Notes: generated by a model not told the origin, from the sequence alone. Shown: positions 18,152 to 29,214, numbered from the stretch's first letter. The stretch is 64,000 nt of DNA from Aliiruegeria sabulilitoris (GCF_001558155.1 NZ_LOAS01000027.1:1-64000); one strand, 5' to 3'. Numbers and translations: made by a program.

Positions 18152-18892
18152 TCAGACCGGCATGCCACCATCGCAATCGTCGCCGGTTTCCAGCATCAGC
18201 CGATCGAAATCGGGAACCGAGATGTGCCGCTTTCCGGCCAGCTCGATCACACCTTCGCGTTTCAGCGCGGAGACCTGCCGGCTCACCGTTTCCAGTGTCA
18301 GCCCGAGGTAATCAGCCATCGCTTCGCGGGTCAGCGGCAGGTCGAACTCCAGCGAGCCACCAACTTTCGACAGGTTCAGCGAGGCATCCCGGCGCGCGAT
18401 GATCGCCAGCAGTGACGCGATTTTCTCGCGTGCGGTCTTGCGTCCGAGAAGCAGCATCCATTCGCGCGCGGCGTCCAACTCGTCCAGCGTCATCTCCAGC
18501 AGGCGTTGCGCGATATGCGGCGTGGTGCGCATCAGTTCCTCGAAGGGACGACGGCGGAAACAGCACATCACCACCTCGGTGGTCGCGGTCACGTCATAGG
18601 TCGCCATCTCGCGCCCGGGTCGGCCCATGAAATCCGACGGAAGCAGAAGGCCCACCATCTGCGTGCGCCCATCCTCCAACGTCTGGCTCAGCGTTGCGAT
18701 GCCGCTTACGACGGTCGCGACGAAATCCAGCTTATCACCGGTCCAGGCAATTGTCTGGCCGGCCTCGAAGGTCCGGTAATATTTGATTTCCTCCAGCAGG
18801 ACGAGCTCATCCGTCTCGCAACGCGAACAAACCGCCCGATGTCGGATCGGGCAGTCAGCGCATTCCACATGTCCAAGTTCCATGTCCTGCAT
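18152..18892 (-). CDS. fnrL: FnrL, oxygen-sensing Crp/Fnr transcription regulator
   Basis: 246 residues. N-terminal cysteines Cys11, Cys14 and Cys22 with Cys110 or Cys111 (VVMCCFRR) can hold the oxygen-labile [4Fe-4S] cluster. A cNMP-binding-like beta barrel, dimer helix and C-terminal helix-turn-helix follow. The recognition helix LETVSRQVSALK has the ExxSR signature that reads TTGAT half-sites, which fits the boxes in this window. The ATG at 18892 is preferred; a TTG at 18922 would start inside the FNR box. The box at 18913-18926 just upstream suggests autoregulation. Confidence 0.94.
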   Translation of the reverse strand: MQDMELGHVECADCPIRHRAVCSRCETDELVLLEEIKYYRTFEAGQTIAWTGDKLDFVATVVSGIATLSQTLEDGRTQMVGLLLPSDFMGRPGREMATYDVTATTEVVMCCFRRRPFEELMRTTPHIAQRLLEMTLDELDAAREWMLLLGRKTAREKIASLLAIIARRDASLNLSKVGGSLEFDLPLTREAMADYLGLTLETVSRQVSALKREGVIELAGKRHISVPDFDRLMLETGDDCDGGMPV

Positions 18893-18912
18893 TTCCACTC
18901 GCGCGCGCGCAC

Positions 18913-18926
18913 TTGATTTCAATCAA
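18913..18926. promoter_or_regulatory. FNR box between fnrL and hemN
   Basis: TTGATTTCAATCAA, a perfect palindrome in the 69-base gap between the divergent starts of fnrL (18892) and hemN (18962). Its centre is 42 bases from the hemN ATG. For fnrL it lies 21-34 bases before the start codon, a position better suited to repression. Confidence 0.85.
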
Positions 18927-18961
18927 AGTCCTCCCGGCGCCCCTTCCCTAGATGTAGGGCC

Positions 18962-20317
18962 ATGGAAACCGTATCGCAACTTGCGAAGCTCGGGCTCTTC
19001 GACGCCCGGGTCCCTCGCTATACCAGCTATCCGACCGCGCCGCATTTCAACAACGCCGTGGACTCGACTCATTTTACCGACTGGGTGGCAGCCTTGCCGC
19101 CCGAGTCGGACGTGTCACTTTATATTCATATTCCCTTTTGTAGAAGGCTCTGTTGGTTCTGCGCCTGCAGAACGCAGGGGACATCGAGCCTGTCACCGGT
19201 TGCCGGCTATCTCGAAACGCTGAAGGCCGAGATCGACCTGCTTGCGGCCGCCTTGCCCAGTGGCGTCAAATTGTCCGCCCTGCATTGGGGTGGCGGTACG
19301 CCGACGCTGCTGGCCCCGGAAATGATGACGGAGCTGGCCGATTCGGTCTTCCGCACGATTCCGCTTGCCGAACACGGAGAGTTCTCCGTCGAGATCGATC
19401 CCAACGAGATCGACGAGGCGCGCCTCGATGCGCTGGCCGCCGCCGGCATGACCCGCGCCTCGATCGGGGTTCAGGATTTCGACCCGGAAATCCAGAAGAT
19501 CATCGGCCGCGAGCAAAGCTTCGAGGTGACGCAGGCGGCAGTCGACGGCATCCGCGCGCGCGGTGTGACGAGCCTCAACACCGACATCCTCTACGGCCTG
19601 CCGAACCAGTCGCGCGCCAGGATCACCGACTCGGTGCAGAAGCTGCTCTCGCTCTCGCCAGACCGGGTCGCGCTCTATGGCTATGCCCATGTGCCCTGGA
19701 TGGCGCGCCGCCAGACGATGATTCCCGCGGACGCCCTGCCGACCCCCGAGGAACGGCTGCACCTGTTCGAAACCGCCCGCCGCCTGTTCCTTTGGGATGG
19801 TTATGACGAGATCGGCATCGACCATTTCGCCGCCAGGGACGATTCCATGGCCGTCGCCGCACGCGACGGCACCCTTCGTCGCAATTTCCAGGGCTACACG
19901 GTCGACCCGGCCCCGGCGCTCATCGGCCTCGGCGCCTCCGCCATCTCGCGTTTCCCGCAGGGCTACGCGCAAAACATCTCTGGCACGAGCGACTACACCA
20001 AGGCGATCCGCGAAGGCCGCTTTGCCACGGGGCGCGGCCATGTCTTTGCCGGCGAGGACCTGATCCGTGCCCGGATGATCGAAACCCTGATGTGCGATTT
20101 CCGTATTGACCGGGCCGAGATCGAACGCGATTTCGGTGCCCGACCGGATTTCATAACGTCGCTCTTCGCCGCAGCCAAGGCGCAGTTCGGCCAGTTCGTC
20201 ACAGTGGATGCGCGCGGTTTGGAGATCCCGCCCGAGGGCCGCCCCCTCACCCGCATGATCGCCAAGGCCTTCGACGCCTATGAAATGGCGAAGACCGGGC
20301 ATAGCTCGGCGATCTGA
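18962..20317 (+). CDS. hemN: Oxygen-independent coproporphyrinogen III oxidase
   Basis: 451 residues, normal for HemN, a radical-SAM enzyme that converts coproporphyrinogen III to protoporphyrinogen IX without oxygen. The CxxxCxxC cluster motif is HIPFCRRLCWFCAC (Cys60, Cys64, Cys67). GGGTPT follows near 113 and the HemN C-terminal domain is present. It supplies haem when cbb3 oxidase is made at low oxygen. The ATG at 18962 has almost no ribosome binding site and lies at the predicted transcription start. Confidence 0.96.
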   Translation: METVSQLAKLGLFDARVPRYTSYPTAPHFNNAVDSTHFTDWVAALPPESDVSLYIHIPFCRRLCWFCACRTQGTSSLSPVAGYLETLKAEIDLLAAALPSGVKLSALHWGGGTPTLLAPEMMTELADSVFRTIPLAEHGEFSVEIDPNEIDEARLDALAAAGMTRASIGVQDFDPEIQKIIGREQSFEVTQAAVDGIRARGVTSLNTDILYGLPNQSRARITDSVQKLLSLSPDRVALYGYAHVPWMARRQTMIPADALPTPEERLHLFETARRLFLWDGYDEIGIDHFAARDDSMAVAARDGTLRRNFQGYTVDPAPALIGLGASAISRFPQGYAQNISGTSDYTKAIREGRFATGRGHVFAGEDLIRARMIETLMCDFRIDRAEIERDFGARPDFITSLFAAAKAQFGQFVTVDARGLEIPPEGRPLTRMIAKAFDAYEMAKTGHSSAI

Positions 20318-20329
20318 TCGCGCCCCGCG

Positions 20330-20716
20330 CTACTCGACCGGAACCGGGCGCGTCTTGCCCTCTTCATCGATTGCCACGAAGGTGAAGACCGCCTCCGTCA
20401 CCTTCTCGCGCGCGCCAATCCTGTCGCGCAGCACCCAGGCCTCGATGGCGACCCCCATCGAGCTGGTCCCGACCCGCGCGATATGGGTATAGATGCAGAG
20501 CACATCGCCCACACGGACCGGCCGGATGAATTTCATTGCATCGACGGCGATCGTGGCCACGCGCCCCTGTGCCCGCTGCCCGGCCGCCATGCCCGCCGCG
20601 ATATCCATCTGCGCCAGCACCCAGCCACCGAAGATATCGCCGCTCACATTCACATCGGCCGGCATGGCCAGCGTTCGCAAGGCCAGCTCGCCATGGGGCT
20701 CCTCGGTTTCGGTCAT
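20330..20716 (-). CDS. Acyl-CoA thioesterase (YciA-type hotdog fold)
   Basis: 128 residues, a single hotdog domain. The central helix segment VNVSGDIFGGWVLAQMD carries the catalytic Asp region of YciA/BACH thioesterases, followed by TIAVDAMKFIRPVRVGD. It hydrolyses acyl-CoA thioesters in the cytoplasm; chain preference is unknown. The ATG at 20716 has AGGAGG four bases upstream. It converges with hemN. Confidence 0.9.
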   Translation of the reverse strand: MTETEEPHGELALRTLAMPADVNVSGDIFGGWVLAQMDIAAGMAAGQRAQGRVATIAVDAMKFIRPVRVGDVLCIYTHIARVGTSSMGVAIEAWVLRDRIGAREKVTEAVFTFVAIDEEGKTRPVPVE

Positions 20717-20737
20717 GTATCCTCCTGTCCTCACAGC

Positions 20738-20817
20738 TTAACGGGGCTTGTGGGCACGCGCCCGAACGACCCCGATCACGCCAATCCCATAGAACACGAG
20801 GTTTGCCGTCACTCCGC

Positions 20818-20821
<4 letters not shown>
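20738..20821 (-). CDS. Possible 27-aa hydrophobic peptide
   Basis: A short frame beginning MSGVTANLVFYGIGVIGVV and ending in basic residues, so a single hydrophobic segment with a positive tail. Its ATG overlaps the stop of the upstream ABC ATPase gene (ATGA), the pattern of translational coupling. There is no independent ribosome binding site. It fills the gap up to the thioesterase gene. I recognise no family; it may be chance. Confidence 0.3.
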
Positions 20822-22436
<1,615 letters not shown>

Positions 22437-22440
<4 letters not shown>

Positions 22441-23603
22441 TGGAAGGTCTTCCTCGGATCGAACGCATCCCGCACACCTTCAAAGATGAAGACCAACAGC
22501 GAGAGCATGATTGCGAAAACGAAGAACGCCGTGAAGCCAAGCCAGGGCGCCTGAAGGTTCTGCTTCGCCTGAAGCGTCAACTCGCCCAGCGACGGCGCCG
22601 AGGATGGCAGGCCGAAGCCAAGGAAATCGAGCGAGGCCAGCGTGCCGATGGTCGCCGTGACGATGAAGGGCAGCATTGTCAGCGTCGCCACCATCGCGTT
22701 GGGCAGCATGTGGCGGAACATGATCTTCCAGTTGGACACGCCGAGCGCCTTGGCCGCACGCACATATTCGAGGTTGCGCGCCCGCAGGAACTCCGCCCGC
22801 ACCACGCCCACCAGCGCGGGCCAACCGAACAGCACCGTGAGGAAGACAAGCAGCCAGAAACTTCGTCCCAATATCGCGAACATGATGATGATGATGTAGA
22901 GCGAGGGCGTGCTCACCCAGATCTCGATGAAGCGTTGGAACACGAGGTCGATCCAGCCGCCGAAATAGCCCTGAACCGCGCCCGCGATGATGCCGATGAT
23001 CGACGAGGTCACCGTGACGATCAGCGTGAACAGGATCGACAGCCGGAAGCCGTAGATCACCCGCGCCAGCACGTCCCGCGTCGCGTCATCCGTTCCCAGC
23101 CAATGCTCGGAATCGGGCGGTGACGGGGCCGGCTGGCCGAGCGTGTTGGGCGTGTTGTAGCTGTAGGGCACCGGCGGCCAGAGCATCCAGCCCTTGACTA
23201 CCTCCTCGCCATTCACCTCCGTCGCCCCGCCCTCGACCTGGGCAATGATCTCTTCTGGCGCGTCGAAACAGTCGACGATGCCGCCCGTCACGATCAGGCA
23301 TTGCACCTCGACATCGCGATAAACTGCCTCGGTCGGGAAATCGCCGCCAAAAGCCGTCTCCGGGTAGAATTTCTGGATCGGGAAATGCAGCTCGCCGCGA
23401 TAGCTCACCAGCATCGGTTTGTCATTGGCGATGAACTCGGCAAAGAGCGAGGCCACGAAGATCACCGAGAAGATGATCAGCGACCAATAGGCCCGCCGAT
23501 TGCGCTTGAAGTTCCGCCAGCGGCGCTGGTTGAGCGGCGACAGGCTGAAGAAGCCCCGTTTCGGTTCGGCGGCCTCGGCGCGGGAGATGGCTTGATTGCT
23601 CAT
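22437..23603 (-). CDS. yejE: Peptide ABC transporter permease (YejE-like)
   Basis: 388 residues. An N-terminal helix (about 42-62) is followed by a long periplasmic insert and five C-terminal helices of the BPD permease domain; the EAA loop reads AAKALGVSNWKIMFRHMLPN. The ATG at 23603 follows the yejB stop by one base. Upstream in-frame starts would run into yejB. Inner membrane component of the importer. Confidence 0.92.
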
Positions 23604-23604
23604 G

Positions 23605-24759
23605 TCACACCTGCCGGCTCTCGAAATCGATCCGCGGATCGACGAGCACATACATCATGTCCGACAGGATCCCGACCAGCAGCCCGATCAGCCCGAACAC
23701 GTAGAGCGTACCGAAGACCACCGGGTAGTCCCGCGCCACCGCCGCCTCGAAGCCGAGCCGCCCCAAACCGTCGAGCGAGAAGATCGTCTCGATGATGATC
23801 GAGGCCCCGAAAAACACCGACAGGAACGCGGCCGGAAATCCCGCGATCACGATCAGCATCGCGTTGCGGAACACGTGGCCATAGAGCACACGGCTCTCCG
23901 ACAGCCCCTTCGCCTTGGCCGTGATCACGTATTGCTTCTTGATCTCGTCGAGGAAGGAATTCTTGGTCAGCAGCGTGAGCGTCGCAAAGCTGGAAATAGT
24001 CGAGGCCAGCACCGGCAGCGTGATGTGCCAGAAATAGTCCCCGATCTTCTCCAATGTCGTCATCTGGTCGAACCCGTCCGAGACCAGCCCGCGCAGCGGG
24101 AAGATCTGCCAATAGGAGCCACCCGCGAAGAGCACCAGAAGCAGGATGGCGAACAGGAACCCTGGGATCGCATAAGCAACGATGATGAAACCGGAGGTCC
24201 AGGTATCGAAGGGCGAGCCGTCCTTCACCGCCTTGCGAATGCCCAGCGGGATCGAGACGATATAGGCGATCAGCGTCGACCAGAGGCCGAGCGTGATCGA
24301 GACCGGCATCTTCTCGATCACGAGATCGACCACCGAGATCGAGCGGAAATAGCTCTCGCCGAAATCGAACCGCAGGTAATTGCCCATCAGGATGCCGAAA
24401 CGTTCGACAATGCCGATGGTCTCCTTCTCGCACAGGGGATCGTCCAGAGTGGGCGTGCCCTCGAACCCCTCCGCACAGACCACTCGGGCAAAGCCCATAT
24501 CGACTTCCAGCTCGTCGAGGAAATCCTGCGGCAAGCCGCGCGCGCCAAGATAACGGTCGTCGGAGCCTTCGCCCGCACCGCTTCCAGCGTCCGCGCCCCC
24601 GGCAATGCCTTCGAACACGTCGCCTTCGCCCTGAACCTGGGCAATGATCTGTTCGATCGGCCCGCCGGGCACGAACTGCGTCAGGGTGAAATTGATCAGC
24701 ATGATTCCGAACAGAGTCGGAATGATCAGCAGCAATCGCCGGAGAATATAGGCGCCCAT
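23605..24759 (-). CDS. yejB: Peptide ABC transporter permease (YejB-like)
   Basis: 384 residues. It begins [20 protein letters not shown], the usual start of DppB/OppB/YejB permeases, and has about six helices. The EAA loop reads [21 protein letters not shown] Gly/Asp-rich insert at about 45-75 lies in the periplasmic loop, which is typical for YejB. Cotranscribed with yejA 24 bases upstream. Confidence 0.92.
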   Translation of the reverse strand: MGAYILRRLLLIIPTLFGIMLINFTLTQFVPGGPIEQIIAQVQGEGDVFEGIAGGADAGSGAGEGSDDRYLGARGLPQDFLDELEVDMGFARVVCAEGFEGTPTLDDPLCEKETIGIVERFGILMGNYLRFDFGESYFRSISVVDLVIEKMPVSITLGLWSTLIAYIVSIPLGIRKAVKDGSPFDTWTSGFIIVAYAIPGFLFAILLLVLFAGGSYWQIFPLRGLVSDGFDQMTTLEKIGDYFWHITLPVLASTISSFATLTLLTKNSFLDEIKKQYVITAKAKGLSESRVLYGHVFRNAMLIVIAGFPAAFLSVFFGASIIIETIFSLDGLGRLGFEAAVARDYPVVFGTLYVFGLIGLLVGILSDMMYVLVDPRIDFESRQV

Positions 24760-24783
24760 GGAGGTGCTCTTACCTGCCCGTTG

Positions 24784-26664
24784 TTATCGCAGCACGCCGG
24801 CTGCCTTCAGCTTTTCGGCCTTTTCGGCGTTATACCACCAGAAATCCAGATTGCCGAGCGCATAGGGCGGCAATGGATCGGGGTGTTCGTACATGTCGAA
24901 ATAGGCGACCGTGTGCTTGTCCTTGTACCATTGCGGCACCCAGAAACGGTAGGCACGCAGCACCCGGTCGAGCGCACGCACGCCGGTCTCCATATCCTCC
25001 TGGGTCTCGGCGGCGATGATATGCTCGATCAGCGCGTCCACGGCTTCCGACTTCAGGCCCATCGCGTTGAAAACACTCGTGTCCGCCGTCTCGGAGCCGA
25101 AATACTGCTTCAGCCCGGCACCCGGGATATATCCCATCGGGAACTGATCGGTCACGATGTCGAAGTCATAGGAACGCTCGCGGTTCGTGGCCTCGGCCTG
25201 ATCGACGCGGCTGTGAACGGCATCGATGCCGGCGCGGCGCAGGTTCTCGACATAGGGGTTGATGACCCGGTCGAAGGTCTGGCTGTCGTTGAGGAACTCG
25301 ACCTTCAGCGTCTTGCCGTCCTTGGAACGCATCCCGTCAGGACCGACTTCCCAGCCCGCCTCGTCCAGCAGGGCAAGTGCCTTGCGCAGGTTTCCGCGAT
25401 CAAGCTGGCGCGGCCCGGACACCGGCGCCATCGGCGGCTCCTGGTCGAGCACGCCTTCGGGCAACTTGTCCTTGAGCGGCTCCAGCAGCGCGCGTTCCGC
25501 CTCCGACGGCAGACCGGTCGCGGCCAGGTCCGAGTTCTCCCAGAAGGAGTTGACCCGCTCGTAGAGGCCATAGAAGAGTTGCTCGTTCGACCACTCGAAA
25601 TTGAACATCAGCCCGATGGCCTCGCGCACCTTCGGGTCCTGGAACTGCGGCCGGCGCATGTTCATCACGAAGCTCTGTCCAGTGGCAATCGTGCCGTCAT
25701 GCAACTCCGCCTTGATCACATCGCCATTCGCGAGCGCCGGAAAATCATAGCTCGTAGCCCATGTCTTTGAGCTGGCCTCGTTGCGGAAATGGTACGCCCC
25801 TGCCTTGAAGCCCTCGAAGGCGGCAACGTAGTCGCCGAAATATTCCAGCCGAATGGAATCGAAATTGTGCCGTCCGATATTTTGCGGCAGGTCCTTGCCC
25901 CAGTAATCGGGGTTGCGCTTGTAGACCGCGCGCTTGCCGACATCGAGCTGGTCGGGGACGTAAGGACCAGAGCCAAGGAACGGCGTCATGGAGTTCTCTT
26001 CCAGATCCAGCCCGTTGGCCTCGTAATGCGCCTTGGAAAAGACCGGCAGCCCGCCCACCGTCTGGATCAGGTCCCGCTTGGGCTGGTCCTCGGGGAAGAC
26101 AAATCGGATGCGGCGGTCGTCCAGCACCTCGGCACTTTCGACCTGCTGGCTCAGAACCGCGCGGAAACTCGGCAGGCCCTTCTCGCGGAAGAGCTCATAG
26201 GAAAACAGAACATCCTCGGCCGTCAGCGGCGAGCCGTCGGAAAAGCGGACCTGCTCGCGCAGGGTAAAGATCACTTCGCTGCGGTCCTCGGGATATTCGA
26301 TGGTCTCGGCCAGAAGCCCGTAATCTGAGCCGATCTCGTCGGCCACCCCTTCGAGCAAGGTCTCGTAGGGGGCCGCGGCCAGCCGCTCGCCCCGACCCTT
26401 GATCGTGTAGGGGTTCATCGAATCATACCCGCCAAAGGCCCAGACCGACATCTCCCCGCCCTTGGGCGCGTCCGGGTTGACGTAGTCGAGATGCGGGAAA
26501 CCCGCCTGGTATTTCAGCTCTCCCGGAAAGGTCGAGATCCCGTGCGACGAGATCCAGCCCTCCGGCGCGGCATTGGCAAAACTCGAAGCGGCCAAGAGGG
26601 AAACAGCGGAGAGAAGGGAGCAGGCTCCCATCCGAAGCGATCCAAGCGCAGGCAGTAGCGTCAT
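24784..26664 (-). CDS. yejA: Peptide ABC transporter substrate-binding protein (YejA-like)
   Basis: 626 residues, a type 5 (SBP_bac_5) periplasmic binding protein. A signal peptide ends in SSFANA near residue 31. The mature start EGWISSHGISTFPGELKY is typical of YejA. The E. coli Yej system takes up microcin C and peptides and this importer should carry peptides. The ATG at 26664 is chosen because AAGGA lies six bases upstream; two further in-frame ATGs would lengthen the signal peptide. Confidence 0.92.
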   Translation of the reverse strand: MTLLPALGSLRMGACSLLSAVSLLAASSFANAAPEGWISSHGISTFPGELKYQAGFPHLDYVNPDAPKGGEMSVWAFGGYDSMNPYTIKGRGERLAAAPYETLLEGVADEIGSDYGLLAETIEYPEDRSEVIFTLREQVRFSDGSPLTAEDVLFSYELFREKGLPSFRAVLSQQVESAEVLDDRRIRFVFPEDQPKRDLIQTVGGLPVFSKAHYEANGLDLEENSMTPFLGSGPYVPDQLDVGKRAVYKRNPDYWGKDLPQNIGRHNFDSIRLEYFGDYVAAFEGFKAGAYHFRNEASSKTWATSYDFPALANGDVIKAELHDGTIATGQSFVMNMRRPQFQDPKVREAIGLMFNFEWSNEQLFYGLYERVNSFWENSDLAATGLPSEAERALLEPLKDKLPEGVLDQEPPMAPVSGPRQLDRGNLRKALALLDEAGWEVGPDGMRSKDGKTLKVEFLNDSQTFDRVINPYVENLRRAGIDAVHSRVDQAEATNRERSYDFDIVTDQFPMGYIPGAGLKQYFGSETADTSVFNAMGLKSEAVDALIEHIIAAETQEDMETGVRALDRVLRAYRFWVPQWYKDKHTVAYFDMYEHPDPLPPYALGNLDFWWYNAEKAEKLKAAGVLR

Positions 26665-26772
26665 CGGGAAATCCTTCGCGCGTCTGACAATATCCATCGG
26701 CCACAAGCTAGAGAGCAGGCCCGAAAGGAACAAGGCGAGATTGCGTGAACGCTCGTGATCGCGCGCGAGGGC

Positions 26773-27009
26773 TCAGAAGCGGCCGGGACCGCGCCGGTTC
26801 ACCAACTGCGGATAGGGGGGCAGATTCGGCTGCAAACGGACGGCCTCCGCATATGCCGCTTCGAGTTCCTCGGCCGCGCGTTCGAAATCCACCAGCAGAA
26901 GCTCGTCGCCGGAGACAACCGCGTCCTCCTCCAGCCGGCGCAACCGGATGATTTCGCTCTGCACCGCCTGTATGGCCATCACGAGGGCCCAACCGCCGAC
27001 TTCCGCCAT
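26773..27009 (-). CDS. Tsi2-like immunity protein
   Basis: 78 residues, predicted all-helical. It matches what I recall of Pseudomonas aeruginosa Tsi2 (77 residues) in several places: VMAIQAV against VAIQCV near the N-terminus, the acidic run DFERAAEELEAAYAEA against a DLAADDLKNAYEQA-like segment, and LPPYPQLV against LPPYDRLI at the end. Tsi2 forms a helical dimer that binds and neutralises the toxin Tse2. It lies 20 bases downstream of the Tse2-like gene, in the same order as in Pseudomonas. Homology is by eye, not computed. Confidence 0.75.
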   Translation of the reverse strand: MAEVGGWALVMAIQAVQSEIIRLRRLEEDAVVSGDELLLVDFERAAEELEAAYAEAVRLQPNLPPYPQLVNRRGPGRF

Positions 27010-27029
27010 CTTCCGCTTTTCCTTCCGCT

Positions 27030-27506
27030 TCAGCCGCTCGCCGCGAGCTGGATCTGGCGGACAATCGCATTTCGGGCCAACCCGTCAAGCGCAGCCCGAT
27101 AGGCCTGAAGCGTCATCCGGTTGCGCGGAACGATCATGTGGAGCTTGCCCTGCAAGGCCCCGCTCCGATTGCGCCTGACCCCTCCTGTCGTTTCGATGAC
27201 AAGGCAATCGGGCAGTTCGGTTCCCTCGGGAACCTCAAAATACTGCCAGCCGACGTGACCGTACCACCCCGCGACATCGAACAGGACCGTTCCGCCATCG
27301 GTGTCGGCCATGCAGTCCTGGTCGATACAGTAGACGGTCATCTCCGCACGGCGGGTCCATTCCCGTCCACGGCGGTCGATATGGGTTTCCGCCTCGCATC
27401 GCGGATAGAGAACACCAAGAACCGTTCTTTCCGTGGCCGGTTCGAGATCGGCCATGAAAGTACCGTCGATGATCGCCCTGAACAGGTCGTTATGCGTCCG
27501 AGCCAC
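27030..27506 (-). CDS. Tse2-like toxin (ADP-ribosyltransferase-like fold)
   Basis: 158 residues, the same length class as P. aeruginosa Tse2. The C-terminal half aligns by eye with Tse2: GGTVLFDVAG (Tse2 GGTSVFDRAG), VPEGTELP (IPDGTDIP), a His-x-Ile-x-Pro strand in LHMIVPRNRM (HYTIMPAKPM) and the end ARNAIVRQ (VRNAIRRQ). Tse2 is a cytoplasm-acting, cytostatic type VI effector with a fold like ADP-ribosyltransferases. There is no signal peptide. The GTG start at 27506 has a strong GGAGGG ribosome binding site at 27514-27519. No type VI genes lie in the window. Confidence 0.72.
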   Translation of the reverse strand: MARTHNDLFRAIIDGTFMADLEPATERTVLGVLYPRCEAETHIDRRGREWTRRAEMTVYCIDQDCMADTDGGTVLFDVAGWYGHVGWQYFEVPEGTELPDCLVIETTGGVRRNRSGALQGKLHMIVPRNRMTLQAYRAALDGLARNAIVRQIQLAASG

Positions 27507-27600
27507 CTGTTGTCCCTCCGCCGTGACACGTCAAAGGCTACACAGTGCAAGCCCGACCGGTCAACGTCGCTACATTGCCGCTACAAGACAGACAGCCGGA

Positions 27601-27639
27601 AAGGAAACAGCCCCCCGGAAGCGCGCTTCCGGAGGGCTG
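27601..27639 (-). terminator. Intrinsic terminator of the cytochrome c gene
   Basis: A long stem from 27639 to 27608: outer arms CAGCCC/GGGCTG and the inner palindrome CCGGAAGCGCGCTTCCGG, followed on the minus strand by TTTCCTT. It isolates the Tse2/Tsi2-like pair from read-through of the upstream cytochrome gene. Confidence 0.75.
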
Positions 27640-27667
27640 CAAATTCCTGTCGCGGCGTCTTGCCGGA

Positions 27668-28195
27668 TCAGCCTTCGGGATTCTCCAGGAAGGCGATGAT
27701 ATTGGCGCGATCCTCGGGTTTCTTGAAACCAGCAAAGGACATCTTGTTGCCGGGGGCATAGCTCTTCGGGTTCTCGAGGAAGCCGTTGAGGTTTTCCGGC
27801 GTCCAGACATCGGCAACTTCGGCAAGAGCGCCCGAATAGCCACCGAAGCTGTCGACTGCCTGCACCGGGCGGTTCACGACCTGGTAGAGGGTCGGGCCGG
27901 TGGCATTGGCGCCATCTTCGAGCTTGTGGCAGGCTTGGCACTTCTTGAAAAGCTTGGCGCCATCGGCCACGTCCGCACTGGCCATCAGCGTCGCGAAATC
28001 AACCGGTGCGGCTTCTTCTTCGGCAGCGCCACCACCTTCGCCAGTGTCGATTACATAGGCCTGGGCATGCTCGTCGCCGTGACCGCCGCCCCCCGTGCTA
28101 TAGAGGCCACCGGCCGCCCAACCGGCAAGGAGGAATACCAGCAGCGAACCACAAACGGCGCCGACGGTCTTTGTAAGGGTCATCGTGTCGAACAT
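27668..28195 (-). CDS. Membrane-anchored cytochrome c (cy type)
   Basis: 175 residues. An uncleaved N-terminal helix (about 8-31) anchors the protein; a flexible Gly/Ala/Glu linker follows (about 35-65), then a class I cytochrome c domain with CQACH near residue 89 and axial Met in GNKMSFAG. Cytochromes of this type carry electrons from the bc1 complex to terminal oxidases including cbb3. The ATG at 28195 places the helix at the N-terminus; longer frames upstream look non-coding. Confidence 0.9.
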   Translation of the reverse strand: MFDTMTLTKTVGAVCGSLLVFLLAGWAAGGLYSTGGGGHGDEHAQAYVIDTGEGGGAAEEEAAPVDFATLMASADVADGAKLFKKCQACHKLEDGANATGPTLYQVVNRPVQAVDSFGGYSGALAEVADVWTPENLNGFLENPKSYAPGNKMSFAGFKKPEDRANIIAFLENPEG

Positions 28196-28319
28196 GTCGC
28201 ATCCCGTAAAATGAACGTTTCGCGCATCTATCATGTTTCCACCCCTATGGTGCAAGTTGAACTTTGCCCAGCGACCCGCCAAAAAGTCGCATCATCTTGA
28301 ATATGTCGGCGAAAAAACA

Positions 28320-29156
28320 ATGACAGACCGTCCCCGTATCGCGTTCCAGGGAGAGCTTGGCGCCTATTCCCACCAGGCCTGCCACGATGCCCGGCCCGGC
28401 TACGAGCCCCTGCCCTGCCACAGCTTCGACGAAACGATCGAAGCCGTGCAATCCGGCGCCGCCGAACTGGCCATGCTGCCGGTGGAGAACACGACCTATG
28501 GGCGGGTTGCCGACATCCACCGCCTGCTGCCCGAGAGCGGCCTGCATATCGTGGACGAGGCATTCGTGCGGGTGCACATCTCGCTGATGGCGCTTCCGGG
28601 CGTGCATCTGGACGAGATCGAGCTTGTCCGCGCGCATCTGGTTCTGCTGCCGCAATCGCGGGGCTTCCTCAACCAGCTTGGAATTCGCGGTGAGGCCGCC
28701 GCCGACAGCGCGGGAGCCGCGGCCGACATTGCCAAGCACGGGCTGAGGAACGTGGGCGCGCTGGCCTCGGACCTTGCCGCGGAGACCTATGGCCTCAACA
28801 TCCTGGCCCGCCATATCGAGGACCGCGACCACAACACGACCCGTTTCCTCATCATGTCGCGCGAACCGAACATGGAGCGCCGCGGTGCTTCGATGATGAC
28901 GACCTTCGTCTTCCGCGTCCGCAACATCCCGGCCGCGCTCTACAAGGCGATGGGCGGCTTTGCCACCAATGGCGTCAACATGACCAAGCTGGAAAGCTAC
29001 ATGGTCGACGGCTCCTTCTCCGCCACGCAGTTCTACGCCGATATCCAAGGCCATCCGGATGACCGCTCGGTGCAACTCGCGCTCGAAGAGCTCGAGTATT
29101 TCACCGACCGGCTGGATATTCTCGGCGTCTACCCGGCGGATCCGCAGCGACCCTGA
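28320..29156 (+). CDS. pheA: Prephenate dehydratase
   Basis: 278 residues. The catalytic domain begins IAFQGELGAYSHQAC and holds the conserved TRF motif (NTTRFLIMS, about residue 175). A C-terminal ACT domain (about 190-275), with the GxxxxNMTKLES-like segment NGVNMTKLESYM, gives phenylalanine feedback control. The enzyme converts prephenate to phenylpyruvate. It is a stand-alone dehydratase without a chorismate mutase domain. Divergent from the cytochrome gene. Confidence 0.95.
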   Translation: MTDRPRIAFQGELGAYSHQACHDARPGYEPLPCHSFDETIEAVQSGAAELAMLPVENTTYGRVADIHRLLPESGLHIVDEAFVRVHISLMALPGVHLDEIELVRAHLVLLPQSRGFLNQLGIRGEAAADSAGAAADIAKHGLRNVGALASDLAAETYGLNILARHIEDRDHNTTRFLIMSREPNMERRGASMMTTFVFRVRNIPAALYKAMGGFATNGVNMTKLESYMVDGSFSATQFYADIQGHPDDRSVQLALEELEYFTDRLDILGVYPADPQRP

Positions 29157-29214
29157 GCGTCGACCACTTGTCGCTGGCTTGAAACACGTCAAAGCGGAAT
29201 GGTCCCGGTTCGGT

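Noticed and set aside
18920-18922. TTG at 18922 as the start of fnrL
   Set aside because: It lies inside the FNR box and would add ten residues rich in Arg and Ser; the ATG at 18892 suits the family.
26773-27506. The small gene pair as ordinary conserved hypothetical proteins of the yej operon
   Set aside because: A terminator isolates them from the upstream gene, and both match a known toxin-immunity pair in order, size and motifs; the yejA gene has its own ribosome binding site and no coupling to them.
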